From the NCBI GenBank assembly GCA_032622095.1, contig CP136064.1, positions 175,166,247 through 175,230,246 of the forward strand: a DNA stretch of 64,000 nucleotides, given 5' to 3'. The stretch is from Siphonodentalium dalli. Its lineage: Eukaryota > Mollusca > Scaphopoda > Gadilida > Siphonodentaliidae. Each line of letters opens with the position of its first letter. Position 1 is the first letter of the stretch. Under the pieces are notes generated by a model that did no database searches, was not told where the DNA came from, and worked only from the letters and a program-made list of their open reading frames with translations. A program made the translations under genes and the position numbers. This document shows, in pieces, positions 1 to 10,390 of the stretch.

Positions 1-461
1 AACCTAGCAAAAATTCTACTGGAAATATATTATATACAGACATGCCATAACGAGAGTTTGGGAGGTCACGCAAGGTTGTGGTTTGCGATGGCTTTGTCAT
101 ATCGGAAATTATTTTTTGGAACACAAGATGACGAAAATTATCGCAGAAACAAAATTGACATTATCTTGTTATAGATGGCATGTGGTTACATAGGCAAACT
201 ACCCAATTAAGTATTATATTTTATTCACGAAAATAGAATCACAAGTGAAAGAAGATGTTTGTTTACATTTGTAATGACAAGCGCTGGGGAATTCCAGTTC
301 AACCAGGCATTAAATTCTAATAACTGTGAGTTGACTCAAATAAAATAATTTTTACACTAAAGTCGTAGAAATAGTAATACAGAGGTGTTTAATCCGACAA
401 TGCATCTTTAACTCTTTTATTTCATGACTGGAGCTTCCTCAAATTTTGCGAAAACCCTGTG

Positions 462-623
462 CCAATTCATTCTCTTAAATATGCGAGTCTCCCATAGGGA
501 GCCTCGCATCTATAAGAGAATGCATTGGCCTAACAATATTTAAATTGACTTTGTAAGCCAGTACATTCTCTTAAATATGCGAGGTTTCCTATAGGAGACT
601 CACATATATAAGAGAATGTACTG
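462..623. repeat. Two adjacent fold-back repeats
   Basis: Positions 462-527 and 559-623 are each near-palindromes built on the same arm (ATTCTCTTAAATATGCGAG ... its complement) with a 6-8 nt centre (CATAGG/ATAGGA). The two copies share orientation and about 85% sequence by eye. They look like two insertions or a duplication of one tiny palindromic element, with no coding content. Confidence 0.7.
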
Positions 624-1208
624 CCACAGGACCTTTAATGCTGCACTAGCACAGCTCCTGTCATGAAATGGTTAAGGATTACATAAAGCAGTATATGTGT
701 TGAATACATGATGTGAATTAGGTTTGCATTAGTTGACTGGTATGCTCAAACTAATTGTTCACATCCAAATAAGATAAATAGTGGAACAACACTTGGAACA
801 AAAGAGAGACAAGATATGAATTTGATCGAAATGTAAATGTCACAATATCATATAAACAGTAAAAAGTTTTCCTCGCCTCAACCAGATAACCTATGCCCTA
901 CAATTGGTAGTGAATCACGCACAGGTGCTAAATTAAAAAAAATAGTCATCCCGAGGTTATGACTTAAATCTATCCGAAAGCTCACTGTTCATAATTGGAT
1001 GTCAAACAAAGTCTTTTTCTACCATACAATATTAATTCTGGATCTGATGATATTGGACCAACAGATATGGAGACAAGTTGTTAAGCAGAATTCAATGTTT
1101 AATTTTCATTTTGCTCTAGACGGTGTTAGACATTGGAACAAATAACAGGACCTGAAAGGACTGGATATGTAGAATAATAACCTAATTAGGTAATTACTCA
1201 GTGTAAAG

Positions 1209-2328
1209 CAGGCCTCAGCTCACAAGGCGACTCGGGCGAGATTGTCGCCTTACTGTTGCTGACTTCGCCCTATCGTCGCTCTAAGGCGAAATCGAAGTCG
1301 CCTTCAATTTTAGGGGGAATTTTTTTTTTTTTCTAGTTTTTTTCCCAGACATGTCCGTATATAGATGAATTGTGGCGGCCATCCCAAAAAGAAACAGACG
1401 ATGCAGAGACAAAGACCCAAGTGTTTAAAATAAAAAATAAAATGTGACCTATTGTTTTGTGTTGTTATTCAGTCGCCTTTGTTCCCTTTGCCGTAATGAA
1501 TGTTAATCACGAATGTTTTGACACGCTGAAAACACGATGAGATGTTCGCATCTGTGTTGTTACTGACCATCGTGAGTGTCACAAATAAATGTTTTAATTA
1601 ACTTAAAAGACCGCCGTCCCGCTTTTCAGATATAAAACAATTACGACATTATGTATCAGGCGCTTCGGAAGTTCGTTTCGGTAACGCGTCGCACTTTTTG
1701 AAGAGACCGCGTTGCACTTTTTGAAGAGGCCGCTTCCGTAAATAAATGTCAAGTTTATTGCTTTAATCGGATTATACCAGTGATGTTGGCATTAATTAAG
1801 GGAGGCCATTAATTAATAAAAGCTTTAGCAATAAAACTAAAAGCTTTTGCAACTCCTTTGTTAGTTAGTCCTTATTGTTTATTTTAGCGGACACCCACAT
1901 TACAGCCGTGACCAAATTAAACTTACAAAGTTACATGCATCATGATTCAGACTGTACAAACGTATCTTCCAAGCTGCAGTCTAGGAAATAATACTACTTC
2001 CATTTAGTTAAAAAATTAACTACTACTGTAACTTGATAATTGTCTTGCTTAAATGATAGCTACACAAAACATTTCCTAAATTTTTAAATGTATAATAACA
2101 ATTAATTAGGCTAATTTCAGATAAAGTCAAAATATTTTAGTTTTATTTCTTATTTTATCTTTTTAATTTTTTTATTGATGTTATAAAATAAAGCGATATT
2201 TGAAAATTGTCAATTTTTGGTAGTCTCCCCACTTCTCCCTGAAGTCTCCCTAAATTCCTGAAGTCTCCCTAAATTTCCTGGAGGGAGACTTCAAGTCTCC
2301 CTGTTCTGAACCCCTAGGCTGAGGCCTG
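1209..2328. mobile_element. hAT-type non-autonomous element, 1120 bp
   Basis: Inverted ends CAGGCCTCAGC...GCTGAGGCCTG are flanked by a perfect 8-bp direct duplication GTGTAAAG (1201-1208 and 2329-2336), the target-site size of hAT transposases. No transposase ORF is visible. Subterminal regions carry internal repeats: AGGCGA/TCGCC motifs near the left end and CTGAAGTCTCCCTAAA repeats near the right end. Confidence 0.88.
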
Positions 2329-2349
2329 GTGTAAAGAATAAAAGCATTG

Positions 2350-2490
2350 TTAACCCTTTCAGTACCAAGTCCGATTTTTGTATCAACCCATATTTCCTTG
2401 ATCATTTTTCAAATTTATTGATTATAATAATGTGATACATTGATGGAAAGAGCTCTTAATACAAAAATCGGACGACACTGAAAGGGTTTT
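2350..2490. mobile_element. Small MITE with 30-bp inverted ends
   Basis: The arm 2352-2383 (AACCCTTTCAGTACCAAG...) is repeated inverted at 2459-2488 with only small differences. The left end abuts TTAA (2350-2353); the right TTAA is eroded to TTTTAG. The CCCTTT ends plus TTAA suggest a piggyBac-type MITE, as inference. Confidence 0.65.
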
Positions 2491-2734
2491 AGACTGCATG
2501 TACCTGCTTCCACTGCCTTTATATATTCCAATATGAGATTAACTCTGCTGTGTAACATCTTTATAGAACTATGTTGGGCAATCAAATGTTCAGCAACTGA
2601 AAATATTAAAGTGACACAAAATGAAATACAGAGAATGACACATTTCTAGAATTATTGGAACATGCCATATTACTAACAATAATGGCAAATTAATAAGAGT
2701 GACACTCCTGCGTTTTTATTTTAGTATAAATTGC

Positions 2735-3031
2735 AATGGTCTGTTATTCATTTAGAGGGGTGTTCAGGTTATAATAGCAGATGACATATAAATAAAAGTG
2801 CAGAAGGAGCACTATTTATTGAGAGAAATGTTTAGATAATAAGTTCAACAATATGGTCGTTTGTTGAACTTATTATCTGAACATTTCCTGCGGGATAACT
2901 ACTCATCAATGATGCTTTAGTATCCAGATCTATAGAAAGGGTTAACACATTCTATACTGAATGGATTTTTCCATTCAGTTTAAAAGTATACATTGGAATG
3001 TATATAATTCATCTGGAGGGGTTTTCTGGAA
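2735..3031. repeat. Fragments of the 'TTAACCC..TCTATACTAAATAC' MITE family
   Basis: Two partial copies of the family seen complete at 8804-9034 and partially at 9547-9730. Shared blocks are GTTATTCATTTAGAGGGGTGTTCAGG, the AAATGTTTAGATAATAAGTTCAAC arm, and CATTCAGTTTAAAAGTATACATTGGAATG. The first fragment contains a 26-bp stem hairpin (2826-2886). Confidence 0.65.
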
Positions 3032-3417
3032 AGACAGAAATTTATTAATATCTAAATTTTTGTGTAATAAATGGTATAATTATTATTATTGAATAGACAC
3101 GAAAAAGTTTGACGTAATGAAATTCCCTTTCCTAATAGGGAAATTAGCCAATTTGAGTATGGACAGCTAAAACCATACTGTAAGGTTCACAAAGATTAAT
3201 AGCAAACACAGATAGCTCATGGTAGTTCTAGACACAAATCTAGTTTGAAATTGATTTTAATTACAAGAGTAATTTTTGTCAGTTGTAAAAATTACGGGGT
3301 TAAACTATGAGTTGACTATGATAAAATGATTAATTATCTAATCGTTCATTGTTTAGATGATGTGTAACTCTGAGATTGATAAAAAATGGAGACATGGTGT
3401 CCACAAACTTATCGTAC

Positions 3418-3580
3418 CTGTAGAACTTTCACCAGTTTCTGCTATGGATACTCTAGCAACATGGTCAACCCCAATCCTCTCAGCCTCTTCTGTTGCTAGT
3501 GTGTATGCCAACTCAACAAAGAGCATTGTTGCTTCCCCATCAACAAGGTCTATCACAGATTCATAAATAGATACTGGCAG
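3418..3580 (-). CDS. COPS6: COP9 signalosome subunit 6, exon 5 (last in window)
   Basis: Encodes residues 152-205 plus one base: [20 protein letters not shown] followed by [20 protein letters not shown] and [14 protein letters not shown]. This is the most conserved part of CSN6, just before the C-terminal helices that bind the other CSN subunits. The acceptor is CCTTTTAG before CTGCCAG; the donor is ACAG|GTACGA. The remaining roughly 115-120 residues (S6CD helical region and C-terminus, judged from the usual length of about 320) are not in 1-3417 and must lie left of the window. Confidence 0.94.
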
Positions 3581-4633
3581 CTAAAAGGAATGAATGTCTT
3601 TTTATTTACTAGTACTAACATAACTGTGCTATAGAAATTATAAAATGCAATTGAATCTGATGATAACATTAAATTAGAATAAATAAAAATTATGTAAATG
3701 CTCTGTCAAGAAACTGGATATACAAATCTTCTAAATGTTTCCCTTTTAGAACATTTGCCCAAAAATAACAACATTACTAGAATGAATACAAATATAAAAC
3801 AAAGATACTAGCGACTAAACACTAAATGACTGTCGGTCGCTCACCAGACTGTAAAGACTGATAAGACTGGGACTCTGATGACTACCGGTACATCAGTCAG
3901 TACTTAACAAAATCATTTAAGACAAGTAGTTCTAAACATGGACATAACTGGAGGTTCTCAGATGAGCAGGGCTCTTCACCTTGAACTTGCACACCACTGA
4001 CAAATCTCCAACCTCTTACCTTTTAATGAAGACAACCAAACCACAGTACTAAGTTCACAAAAATCATTTTGCACATCCCTCTTAGGTTGAATTTTACAAC
4101 TGGTACCAGTACTTCAAGCTCTCAAACTTTTGAAAATTACCAACCTGACACCCCCATAAAGTTAAAATTTGTGGCCAATTCTGTCCAACTGTTTAACCTG
4201 AAGTAGGAACATATGGACTGGTGATTTAAAAAACATAATGTTGGAAAATCAAACCAAACTATGAGAACAATTCTAAACTACATGTATTTTTGGTGTGAAC
4301 ATCTAATCTACAACAATATATATAATGTTGTAACATGCATGAAATTTTCAACTGTTGAAATTTTGATCAAAGTAGGGGTCAAAATTCCACCCCCTCTACA
4401 CTCCCTCCCCATTGCCTCATATATTGCCCCCACCAGGCTGCCAAGAAAACAATAATATTATACCAGTACCAAACAGCATAGAGGAGAGTTAAATCTCTTA
4501 TCTCTGCCCCTATTAGAACAAATGTGAATCCCCATCTATGAGATCTATGAGATCCATTCATCTAGTAATATCAATATACCCCCCAATTTTCAATATACCC
4601 CCCAACGTTTCTTTGAAAAATCAGGGTATGATT

Positions 4634-5520
4634 TCACCTGGATAAGTGGTGGTAAAGAAAATAATATTGGAACAGCCAAGTCTGTATTTAGTGTCTCTGA
4701 CCTTTGCAGAATGAGGTCCCCAAAAGGTGAATTTAATGACACTATTCCGCAAGGTGGGCTAGCATCACTGAATTCACCCACTGGGGGCATCTTTTACTAA
4801 AAATTACCCCATTTGAACAAATCTGAACCCTGGTCACCCAATGCCCTTCCATACCAAATATAAGCTATATAGGCCCAATGGTTCTTGAGAAGAAATTGTT
4901 TTAAGAATTACTATGGAGGGAAAGAGTTATGGCCCTGGCTTTGCACCTATTTGATCTGATGAACTTATTTGAACAAATAGAAGGACCGCCTGATAGACAG
5001 AAGACAAATTCAATCCAATATACCCCCCCCAATTATTCTTCACCTGGATAAGTGGTGGTTAAGAAAATAATATGAAACAGCCAAGCCTGAATTTAGTGTG
5101 TCTGACATTTGCAGAATGAGGTCCCCAAAAGGTGAATTTAATGACACTATTCCGCAAGACTGGCTAGCATCACCAAATTCACCCTCAGTCTGATTAGGCC
5201 TCAACTGCCATGGGAAACCTAGAAACAGATTGAAGTTCTACAGTTGAAGTTGGTGATGCACACCCATTAAGCACCTCAATTATGCATTTTATCTTCTGCA
5301 AATTAGGGGACATAGAAACTTAACAGAAGGAAAAAGTAACTAAAACAAAATTTCATTTTGATACTCAAGATACTTCCCAGAAAATGAGGCCTAAGCAGAA
5401 TGATGTCCCTGGAGGGTGTATTTGGTGATGCTAGCCTCCTGTATGGGGTAGCAACACTAAAATCACCCTCTGGGGACCTCATTCTACAAATGTCAGACAC
5501 ACTGAATTCAGGCTTGGGAA
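4634..5520. repeat. Local repeat cluster (ACCTGGATAAGTGGTGG... unit), two direct and one inverted
   Basis: Positions 4634-4785 and 5038-5190 share about 150 bp with over 85% identity by eye, containing TGCAGAATGAGGTCCCCAAA and GACACTATTCCGCAAG. Positions 5410-5520 hold a diverged inverted version. The repeats create small open frames on the minus strand (for example 5303-5557), but these are simple products of the repeat and match nothing known. Confidence 0.6.
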
Positions 5521-5883
5521 CATAATTTTGTTCTAATTTGATAATAACAACAAGCACCGGTGCTAGTGCAGTGTTTACACAAGCCTGTCCAATAACATTC
5601 TAATCTCTAATCTGTCATTCTGATCTCAATTAATGACCTGACTTTTTCTCTCTGAAGCTACCTGACTGAGTCATCTGGTAGTTATAATACTGGCAGATAT
5701 AATAATTGCTTCTGGTGAGAGGTAAATTGTGATATGATATGGGTTGGAGGGGCTGTTGGCAGGATGGGGCCTGGGTCATGTGGGGGTGGTGATGGAAAGT
5801 TTCTGTGATTTCATTAAAGACTGAAGTTTCATAACTCTGAGGGTGTTATAATGGTGTTCGTTTTTCAAATTTTATAACATGTG

Positions 5884-6302
5884 TTAAATTGAGCAAGGAG
5901 TTCAATCAGAATTTTTTTTTTGAGTTATGTCACTGGCTCCGCCCACATTCGACAGTGACCTCATTTGAACAAATTTGAACCACAGTCGCCCAAGGACCCT
6001 TTGTACCAAATTTGAACCCAATCGGCCCAATGAAATTTGAGAAGAAGTAGTTGTAAGAATTACTATGGTGGATAAGATTTATGGTCCTAGCTTCACAACT
6101 ATTTGACCGGGTGACCACATTTGAACAAATCTGAATGTTATTCACCTACTAGTAGGGAACATCTACACCAAATATGAACCCATTCGGTCTTACGGTTCTG
6201 GAGAAGATGATTCTTGACAGATGGATGGACGGATGGATGGACGCCGGACGAGGAGTGATGACTATAGCTACACCGGAGACTTCGTCTCAGGTGAGCTAAA
6301 AA
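5884..6302 (+). repeat. Dispersed repeat ending CTCAGGTGAGCTAAAAA, copy A
   Basis: Begins TTAAATTGAGCAAGGAGTTC and includes the GTCACTGGCTCCGCCCA block, a GGATGGAC microsatellite and a terminal GACTATAGCT...TCAGGTGAGCTAAAAA. A second full copy is at 33664-34110 and a central fragment at 4800-4990. The TAGCTC/GAGCTA end can fold on itself. Repeats of this type are common in bivalve and gastropod genomes. Confidence 0.75.
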
Positions 6303-6494
6303 CCGCTGGATGACACCCAAAGGTTTGATTCTTGCCATAAAATATTCTGCTGTCATATAAATGTTAGTTTGGATCTTCAGGATGATGGTATTTACATAGA
6401 TGGAGTTGTCTCTTTTACATTCTTATTCATTGTTCGATTGACAATATGTGCCATATGAGGGATCTCTAACTTAGTTTAAGAGTAGGGTACTCAC

Positions 6495-6557
6495 ATCACT
6501 AGTTTTCGCCAAAGGATTTACTTGCATGAATATTGGGCTTTCATTAATCTGGCAGAT
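6495..6557 (-). CDS. COPS6: COP9 signalosome subunit 6, exon 4
   Basis: A 63-nt, 21-codon, phase 0/0 exon encoding residues 131-151 (ICQINESPIFMQVNP then LAKTSD). It corresponds to the HKQVCEIIESPLFLKLNP region of vertebrate CSN6. It is flanked by ACTGTTTCAG on the acceptor side and GAT|GTGAGT on the donor side. It is too short to be found as a stand-alone ORF; it was identified because both neighbouring exons end at phase 0 and this peptide completes the MPN fold. Confidence 0.9.
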
Positions 6558-7802
6558 CTGAAACAGTACAATATACAGTCATAAGTTAAACTACATTATG
6601 CTCACCACATTGCATTATTGTTAATATATTGTGTTTTATTATCTTACTCTTGGCAAAATATGGTAACATTTTATGTAGTTTTCCAAATTATCATCAACCA
6701 CAGTGTGGATTTACAAACTTGTATCATGTCAGTTTGAAATGATGGAACAAACAACAAAGCAAAGATTTATTCAATTCAAAATTACGGAAAACAACATTAT
6801 CCCAATTTGAATCAATCGTGGCAAAATTAATCATAAAATTCAATACAACCAACACTTTATCAGTGGCATCTTCCTTGTAAAATCCACCTTCATCAAAAAG
6901 TACACTGAATACCAAACTACCACCAACTTTTGTTGTAATTATTCTCTTATCGGTATGTGATAACATAAAATTTAGTGTAAAGTATTAAACTCTACCAGTA
7001 CTGTAGTGTCAATGCTTCTCTGAACATTGTGGAAATGTGCTTTCAGTGATAACGTCATCAGTGCGTTTCATTGAAAATTGACAAAGAAATGAGAGAAAAT
7101 ATTGGTCACATGCTCTTTGTTCGGTGTCAAATGCACTAAAATATTTCAATTGGAACCAAATAAAAATAAGGGACATATAACAGTATAAACTCTAAATATC
7201 AGATTAGGTGTGTACATATTAGAACAAATTATTGTACATTGTTGCCCTACATCTATTATGAACAACATAATAGATGTAGAGCAACAATAAACAGCAATTT
7301 TTTCTTTTATTTTTTAATGTCACAAAAAATGAAGGCTCACAAATTTCTTGAAAAAAGATCTAACATTCGTCATGTATTTGCTGCTAAATGACGTTATGAC
7401 GTTGTGTGCTTGGCTGTTGACGTTAATATTGACATTTTCCAGTGGGAAAATATAACAGGAATATCACAAGAACCATAAAACTGACTCAGTTGAAAGGCTA
7501 TTATCGTTCACAATCGTGGAACATCATACACTGTTTGAAACTTCGAGATACAGTTATTCTGATACAACAATATCTGAATTCCAGTTATGTATAATGGCCT
7601 ACTGCTAGTGTGCTGAAGTAGGTCCGTTGTACCTATGGACCATATAGCAAACGGCGTGCACTTTTACATCCGTAATAGTTAGGGACATCAATAGCAGCGA
7701 AGAGGTTAGTGGCTACCCAACTTACTAATTTATCATGTATGGTAACTTGTTGTTGTTGCTAATTATAAGAGCCCCAATTAAAGACAACAGTTATTGTCTA
7801 AC
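6558..7802 (-). other. COPS6 intron 3
   Basis: Non-coding. The only structure noted is an imperfect inverted pair at 7241-7260 and 7266-7285 (19 of 20 positions, 5-nt centre), probably a relic of a small palindromic element. Confidence 0.6.
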
Positions 7803-7891
7803 CTGCTTGTGCACATCAATATCTGTCTCTGAAGGTTTGTCACCAGTTGTGTACCAACCCAGAAAGTCCATGTCGCTAAAAACCTGTTTAA
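7803..7891 (-). CDS. COPS6: COP9 signalosome subunit 6, exon 3
   Basis: Encodes residues 101-130, [20 protein letters not shown] and then [10 protein letters not shown]. In catalytic MPN+ proteins such as CSN5 the GWYHSHP stretch here carries the JAMM zinc ligands. This protein has GWYTTGD instead, with no HxH pair, as expected for the inactive CSN6 paralogue (family knowledge). The acceptor is ATTTTCAG before TTAAACAG. The donor is CAG|GTTAGA, slightly off consensus. At 89 nt the phases agree with exons 2 and 4. Confidence 0.93.
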
Positions 7892-8004
7892 CTGAAAATA
7901 CAATTGTAAAATGACAGCCACACTTATGAACATATATTAACATGGCCACAACTAAAAATATCTTTGTTTCCTCTAACCCTACCATATGTTTCAAGAATAG
8001 GTAG

Positions 8005-8524
8005 CAGGGTTCACGCTGTCATAGGCTAAATTGCCCAATTATTTTTCAAAAATGGCCAAAAAACAATTCTTTTGGCCAAAGTATTTTTTATACCAAAATT
8101 GGAAATCTAATTCAAAAACCCAAATTGAATTTGTAACAAGAGCGACATGAGATTAAAATTTATAGCATGATCATCTGCTAATTGATTAGGTGATACAGCT
8201 TAATGGGTAACAAAAGGCACTCATGGCAGTGCACTATCAAACAATGTAATAAAACAGTAATGAATCTGTAGACTGTCATAAAGGTGAATAGTAGATGGTG
8301 GATAGAGGTATATTGTCAAGTAACATTGGTGGGATTAAAGAAGTCTAGACATGGTATTTGAAGGTATGGATATAATTATATAGAATGTTAGATGTAAAAT
8401 AAAACAACAATATTCAATAATTGAAAGACAATAAAATGAGGATTTAATTTTGCCAAAGTTTTTTTAATTTGACCAAAACAAATCAGAATTGGCCAAAAGA
8501 TTTTTCGACCCAGCGTGAACACTG
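8005..8524. mobile_element. hAT-type MITE, 520 bp, in COPS6 intron 2
   Basis: Inverted ends CAGGGTTCACGCTG...CAGCGTGAACACTG with flanking 8-bp duplications ATAGGTAG (7997-8004) and GTAGGTAG (8525-8532), 7 of 8 identical. The interior has TTGGCCAAA repeats on both sides. No ORF. It occupies most of the 709-bp intron 2. Confidence 0.85.
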
Positions 8525-8600
8525 GTAGGTAGGACAAGTAGTAAATTTTTCTGCTTGGACATCTAAAGTAAGAAAGCAATAAATGAGTTGTATTACTTAC

Positions 8601-8735
8601 ATTGTTCCTCTTTTGTATTGTAGTATTCTCTGTCTATTATAATCTGATTCCCATCAACTCTATCAAAGAGCAGCTCAAATGAGTTCATAACCTCAATGTC
8701 ACGACCCTTCTGTATCCCTATAAGCGCTCCAACAA
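8601..8735 (-). CDS. COPS6: COP9 signalosome subunit 6, exon 2
   Basis: Encodes residues 56-100 plus one base of F101. It includes [20 protein letters not shown] and the following FELL...[14 protein letters not shown], the central beta-strand/helix part of the CSN6 MPN domain. The acceptor is a pyrimidine-poor but clear ...TTGCAG before TTGTTGGA; the donor is CAAT|GTAAGT. The length of 135 nt fits phase 1 in and phase 1 out (2+132+1). The neighbouring exons restore an uninterrupted protein, so this copy appears functional. Intron 1 upstream (8736-40691) is 31,956 bp. Confidence 0.94.
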
Positions 8736-8803
8736 CTGCAAGCAAAATATTAAATAATGAATTACCGGCACTTTATGCATTTACTTATTAAAAGACTCAT
8801 TAA

Positions 8804-9034
8804 CCCATTATGAGTATATACTAAATGGGTTCTCCCATTCAGTTATAAAAGTATACATTGGAATAGTCTATTATTCATTTGGTGGGGTGTTCAGGAAAAA
8901 TGCGCTGACAACAGACAAGCAAAAAGATAATAGAAGCGCAGAAGGATTAATTTTCATTAGAGGGAAATGTTTGGATAATATGTTCAACAAACGACCAGTG
9001 ACTACTCACAAATGAGTATTTAGTATAGAATAAG
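8804..9034. mobile_element. TTAA-flanked MITE, 231 bp
   Basis: Flanked by TTAA on both sides (8800-8803, 9035-9038). Ends are imperfect inverted repeats around CTATACTAAATACTCATTTGTGAG. Related fragments lie at 2735-3031 and 9547-9730. TTAA duplication suggests a piggyBac-type origin (inference). Confidence 0.65.
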
Positions 9035-9546
9035 TTAAATTGTCACTGTGTTGATCTGAACCATTTCAAAGAGAACAACAAAATGAACTTGATTTTTGCC
9101 TGATGATCTCTGATTGTACATGCGTAGTATTATCTTCTGTAAAAATAGCATGCAATCAGTACATAATTCCATCTCATGAAAAGCAGTCTGAACAGGCCCA
9201 AATAGCAATTTGATGGAAAGACATCACTGATAAAAAAAATTTGACATAATTTGTTACATTTACAATCAAAAGAAGCATCATTTGTAAGGTACTGGTAGCA
9301 AATTCATGCAACCCTTTTAATTGACATTTTTCTTCTCTAGCATTGCTTTAGAATTGCATTAAATTCTATATTGGCTTCTATGGCTTTTCCTACGGCATAC
9401 AGCATAGCCTTTTGCCGTAGCTAATTTCGAGGGCTGATTCATGTAATATAATTTGTATTCAAAACAAGATATAAACACTGTCTTCAAATGGTAATTATAT
9501 TATGGCAGACACAATTTAAATCCCAAATATCTGCATTACTCATTTT

Positions 9547-9730
9547 AACCCTTTCTATACTAAATACTCATTGATGAGTAGTTCCCTTAAGAAATGTTCA
9601 GATACATGTAATAAGTTCATAGGTCATTTGTTGAACTTATTATCTGAACATTTCCCATCAATGTATGGAAATACTTTGAACAGCACTAATATTATCTTTT
9701 CGTCTGACAGTCATCTGCTAATTTATCGTG
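9547..9730. repeat. Third copy of the TTAA MITE family (partial)
   Basis: Starts TTAACCCTTTCTATACTAAATACTC and contains the inverted arm pair AATGTTCAGATA...TTATCTGAACATT also seen at 2826-2886. The right end degenerates. Confidence 0.55.
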
Positions 9731-9754
9731 AACACACCTCCAAATGAAAAATAG

Positions 9755-10130
9755 ACAGGTAAGGCCAAAAAAATATATACCCGTGTTTCCTGTGACCCGC
9801 CCGCCTCTATTTCAGAGCTCCCGACGGTTTTCATTTTATTCATTTTGCAAAATTCGTACCCATCCCGTTTTATTTTTGTGCCACCTGGAAAAATTCATTG
9901 TACAAATATGCAAAATCATCTCCCATTTTCTATTAGTTGCAGTCATTAATTTAATTCAATGAGTCATTAGCATAATTAAGTTAATTAACTGTGTAAATCA
10001 TGCTCACAAAACGCATCCAAAAAAAACCGGGAATTTCATTGCAATATAACGGACTACTACCGTAGTACCGGTACCTCGAAAATAGGGAACATGAAACAAG
10101 AATAAAACGATCTCTTTTAGGCTTATGGAC
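9755..10130. repeat. Diverged relative of the 42630-44500 element (left part)
   Basis: Shares the AAGGCCAAAAAAATAT...CCGTGTTTC end and long interior blocks (GCAGTCATTAATTTAATTC, AATCATGCTCACAAAACGC, AATAGGGAACAT) with 42630-43080. Confidence 0.6.
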
Positions 10131-10253
10131 CGTTATGGTTCATGATTGAGCCTATATACGTTTATTAACTCAATGTGTTATGTGAAGGGGTAGTGGTTAA
10201 TAGAATTTAAATGAGTTTGGACATAGATTTTCTCAACATTCTGTAGTTATATG

Positions 10254-10382
10254 CAGGGATGTGGCTAGAGGGGGGGGGTGTGGGGGGGTGTGATTCCGAC
10301 TCAAGGGGGGGGGGGGGTGCAGTTGGAAATTCCCAAGGTGGACACCCCCCCCCCCAGCGGAGACCCTCTAGCCACATCCCTG
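10254..10382. mobile_element. 129-bp hAT-type MITE with G/C-run interior
   Basis: Palindromic ends CAGGGATGTGGCTAGAG...CTCTAGCCACATCCCTG flanked by a perfect 8-bp duplication GTTATATG (10246-10253, 10383-10390). The interior is almost only G runs then C runs, which could form a stem or G-quadruplex. The open frame at 10278-10466 is a by-product of this composition. Confidence 0.85.
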
Positions 10383-10390
10383 GTTATATG

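Larger units (their letters stand above)
1..3417 (-). other. COPS6 intron 5 (5' part only); repeat-rich
   Basis: No coding exon was found on either strand. It contains a fold-back pair (462-623), a hAT-type element (1209-2328), a TTAA-flanked MITE (2350-2490) and two fragments of a MITE family (about 2735-3031), annotated separately. Stretches 1-460 and 624-1200 show nothing recognisable. Confidence 0.6.
3581..6494 (-). other. COPS6 intron 4
   Basis: No exon was found. It carries dispersed repeats: copies at 4634-4785 and 5038-5190, an inverted relative at about 5410-5520, a fragment at 4800-4990 and a full copy at 5884-6302. All are entered separately. The stretch 3600-4570 shows nothing recognisable. 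Confidence 0.6.

Noticed and set aside
3357-3566. Plus-strand ORF over COPS6 exon 5
   Set aside because: Shadow of the conserved minus-strand exon.
4590-5557. Small minus-strand ORFs sharing a phrase like SPEGDFS/SPFGDLI
   Set aside because: They come from copies of the same dispersed repeat; no start context or known family.
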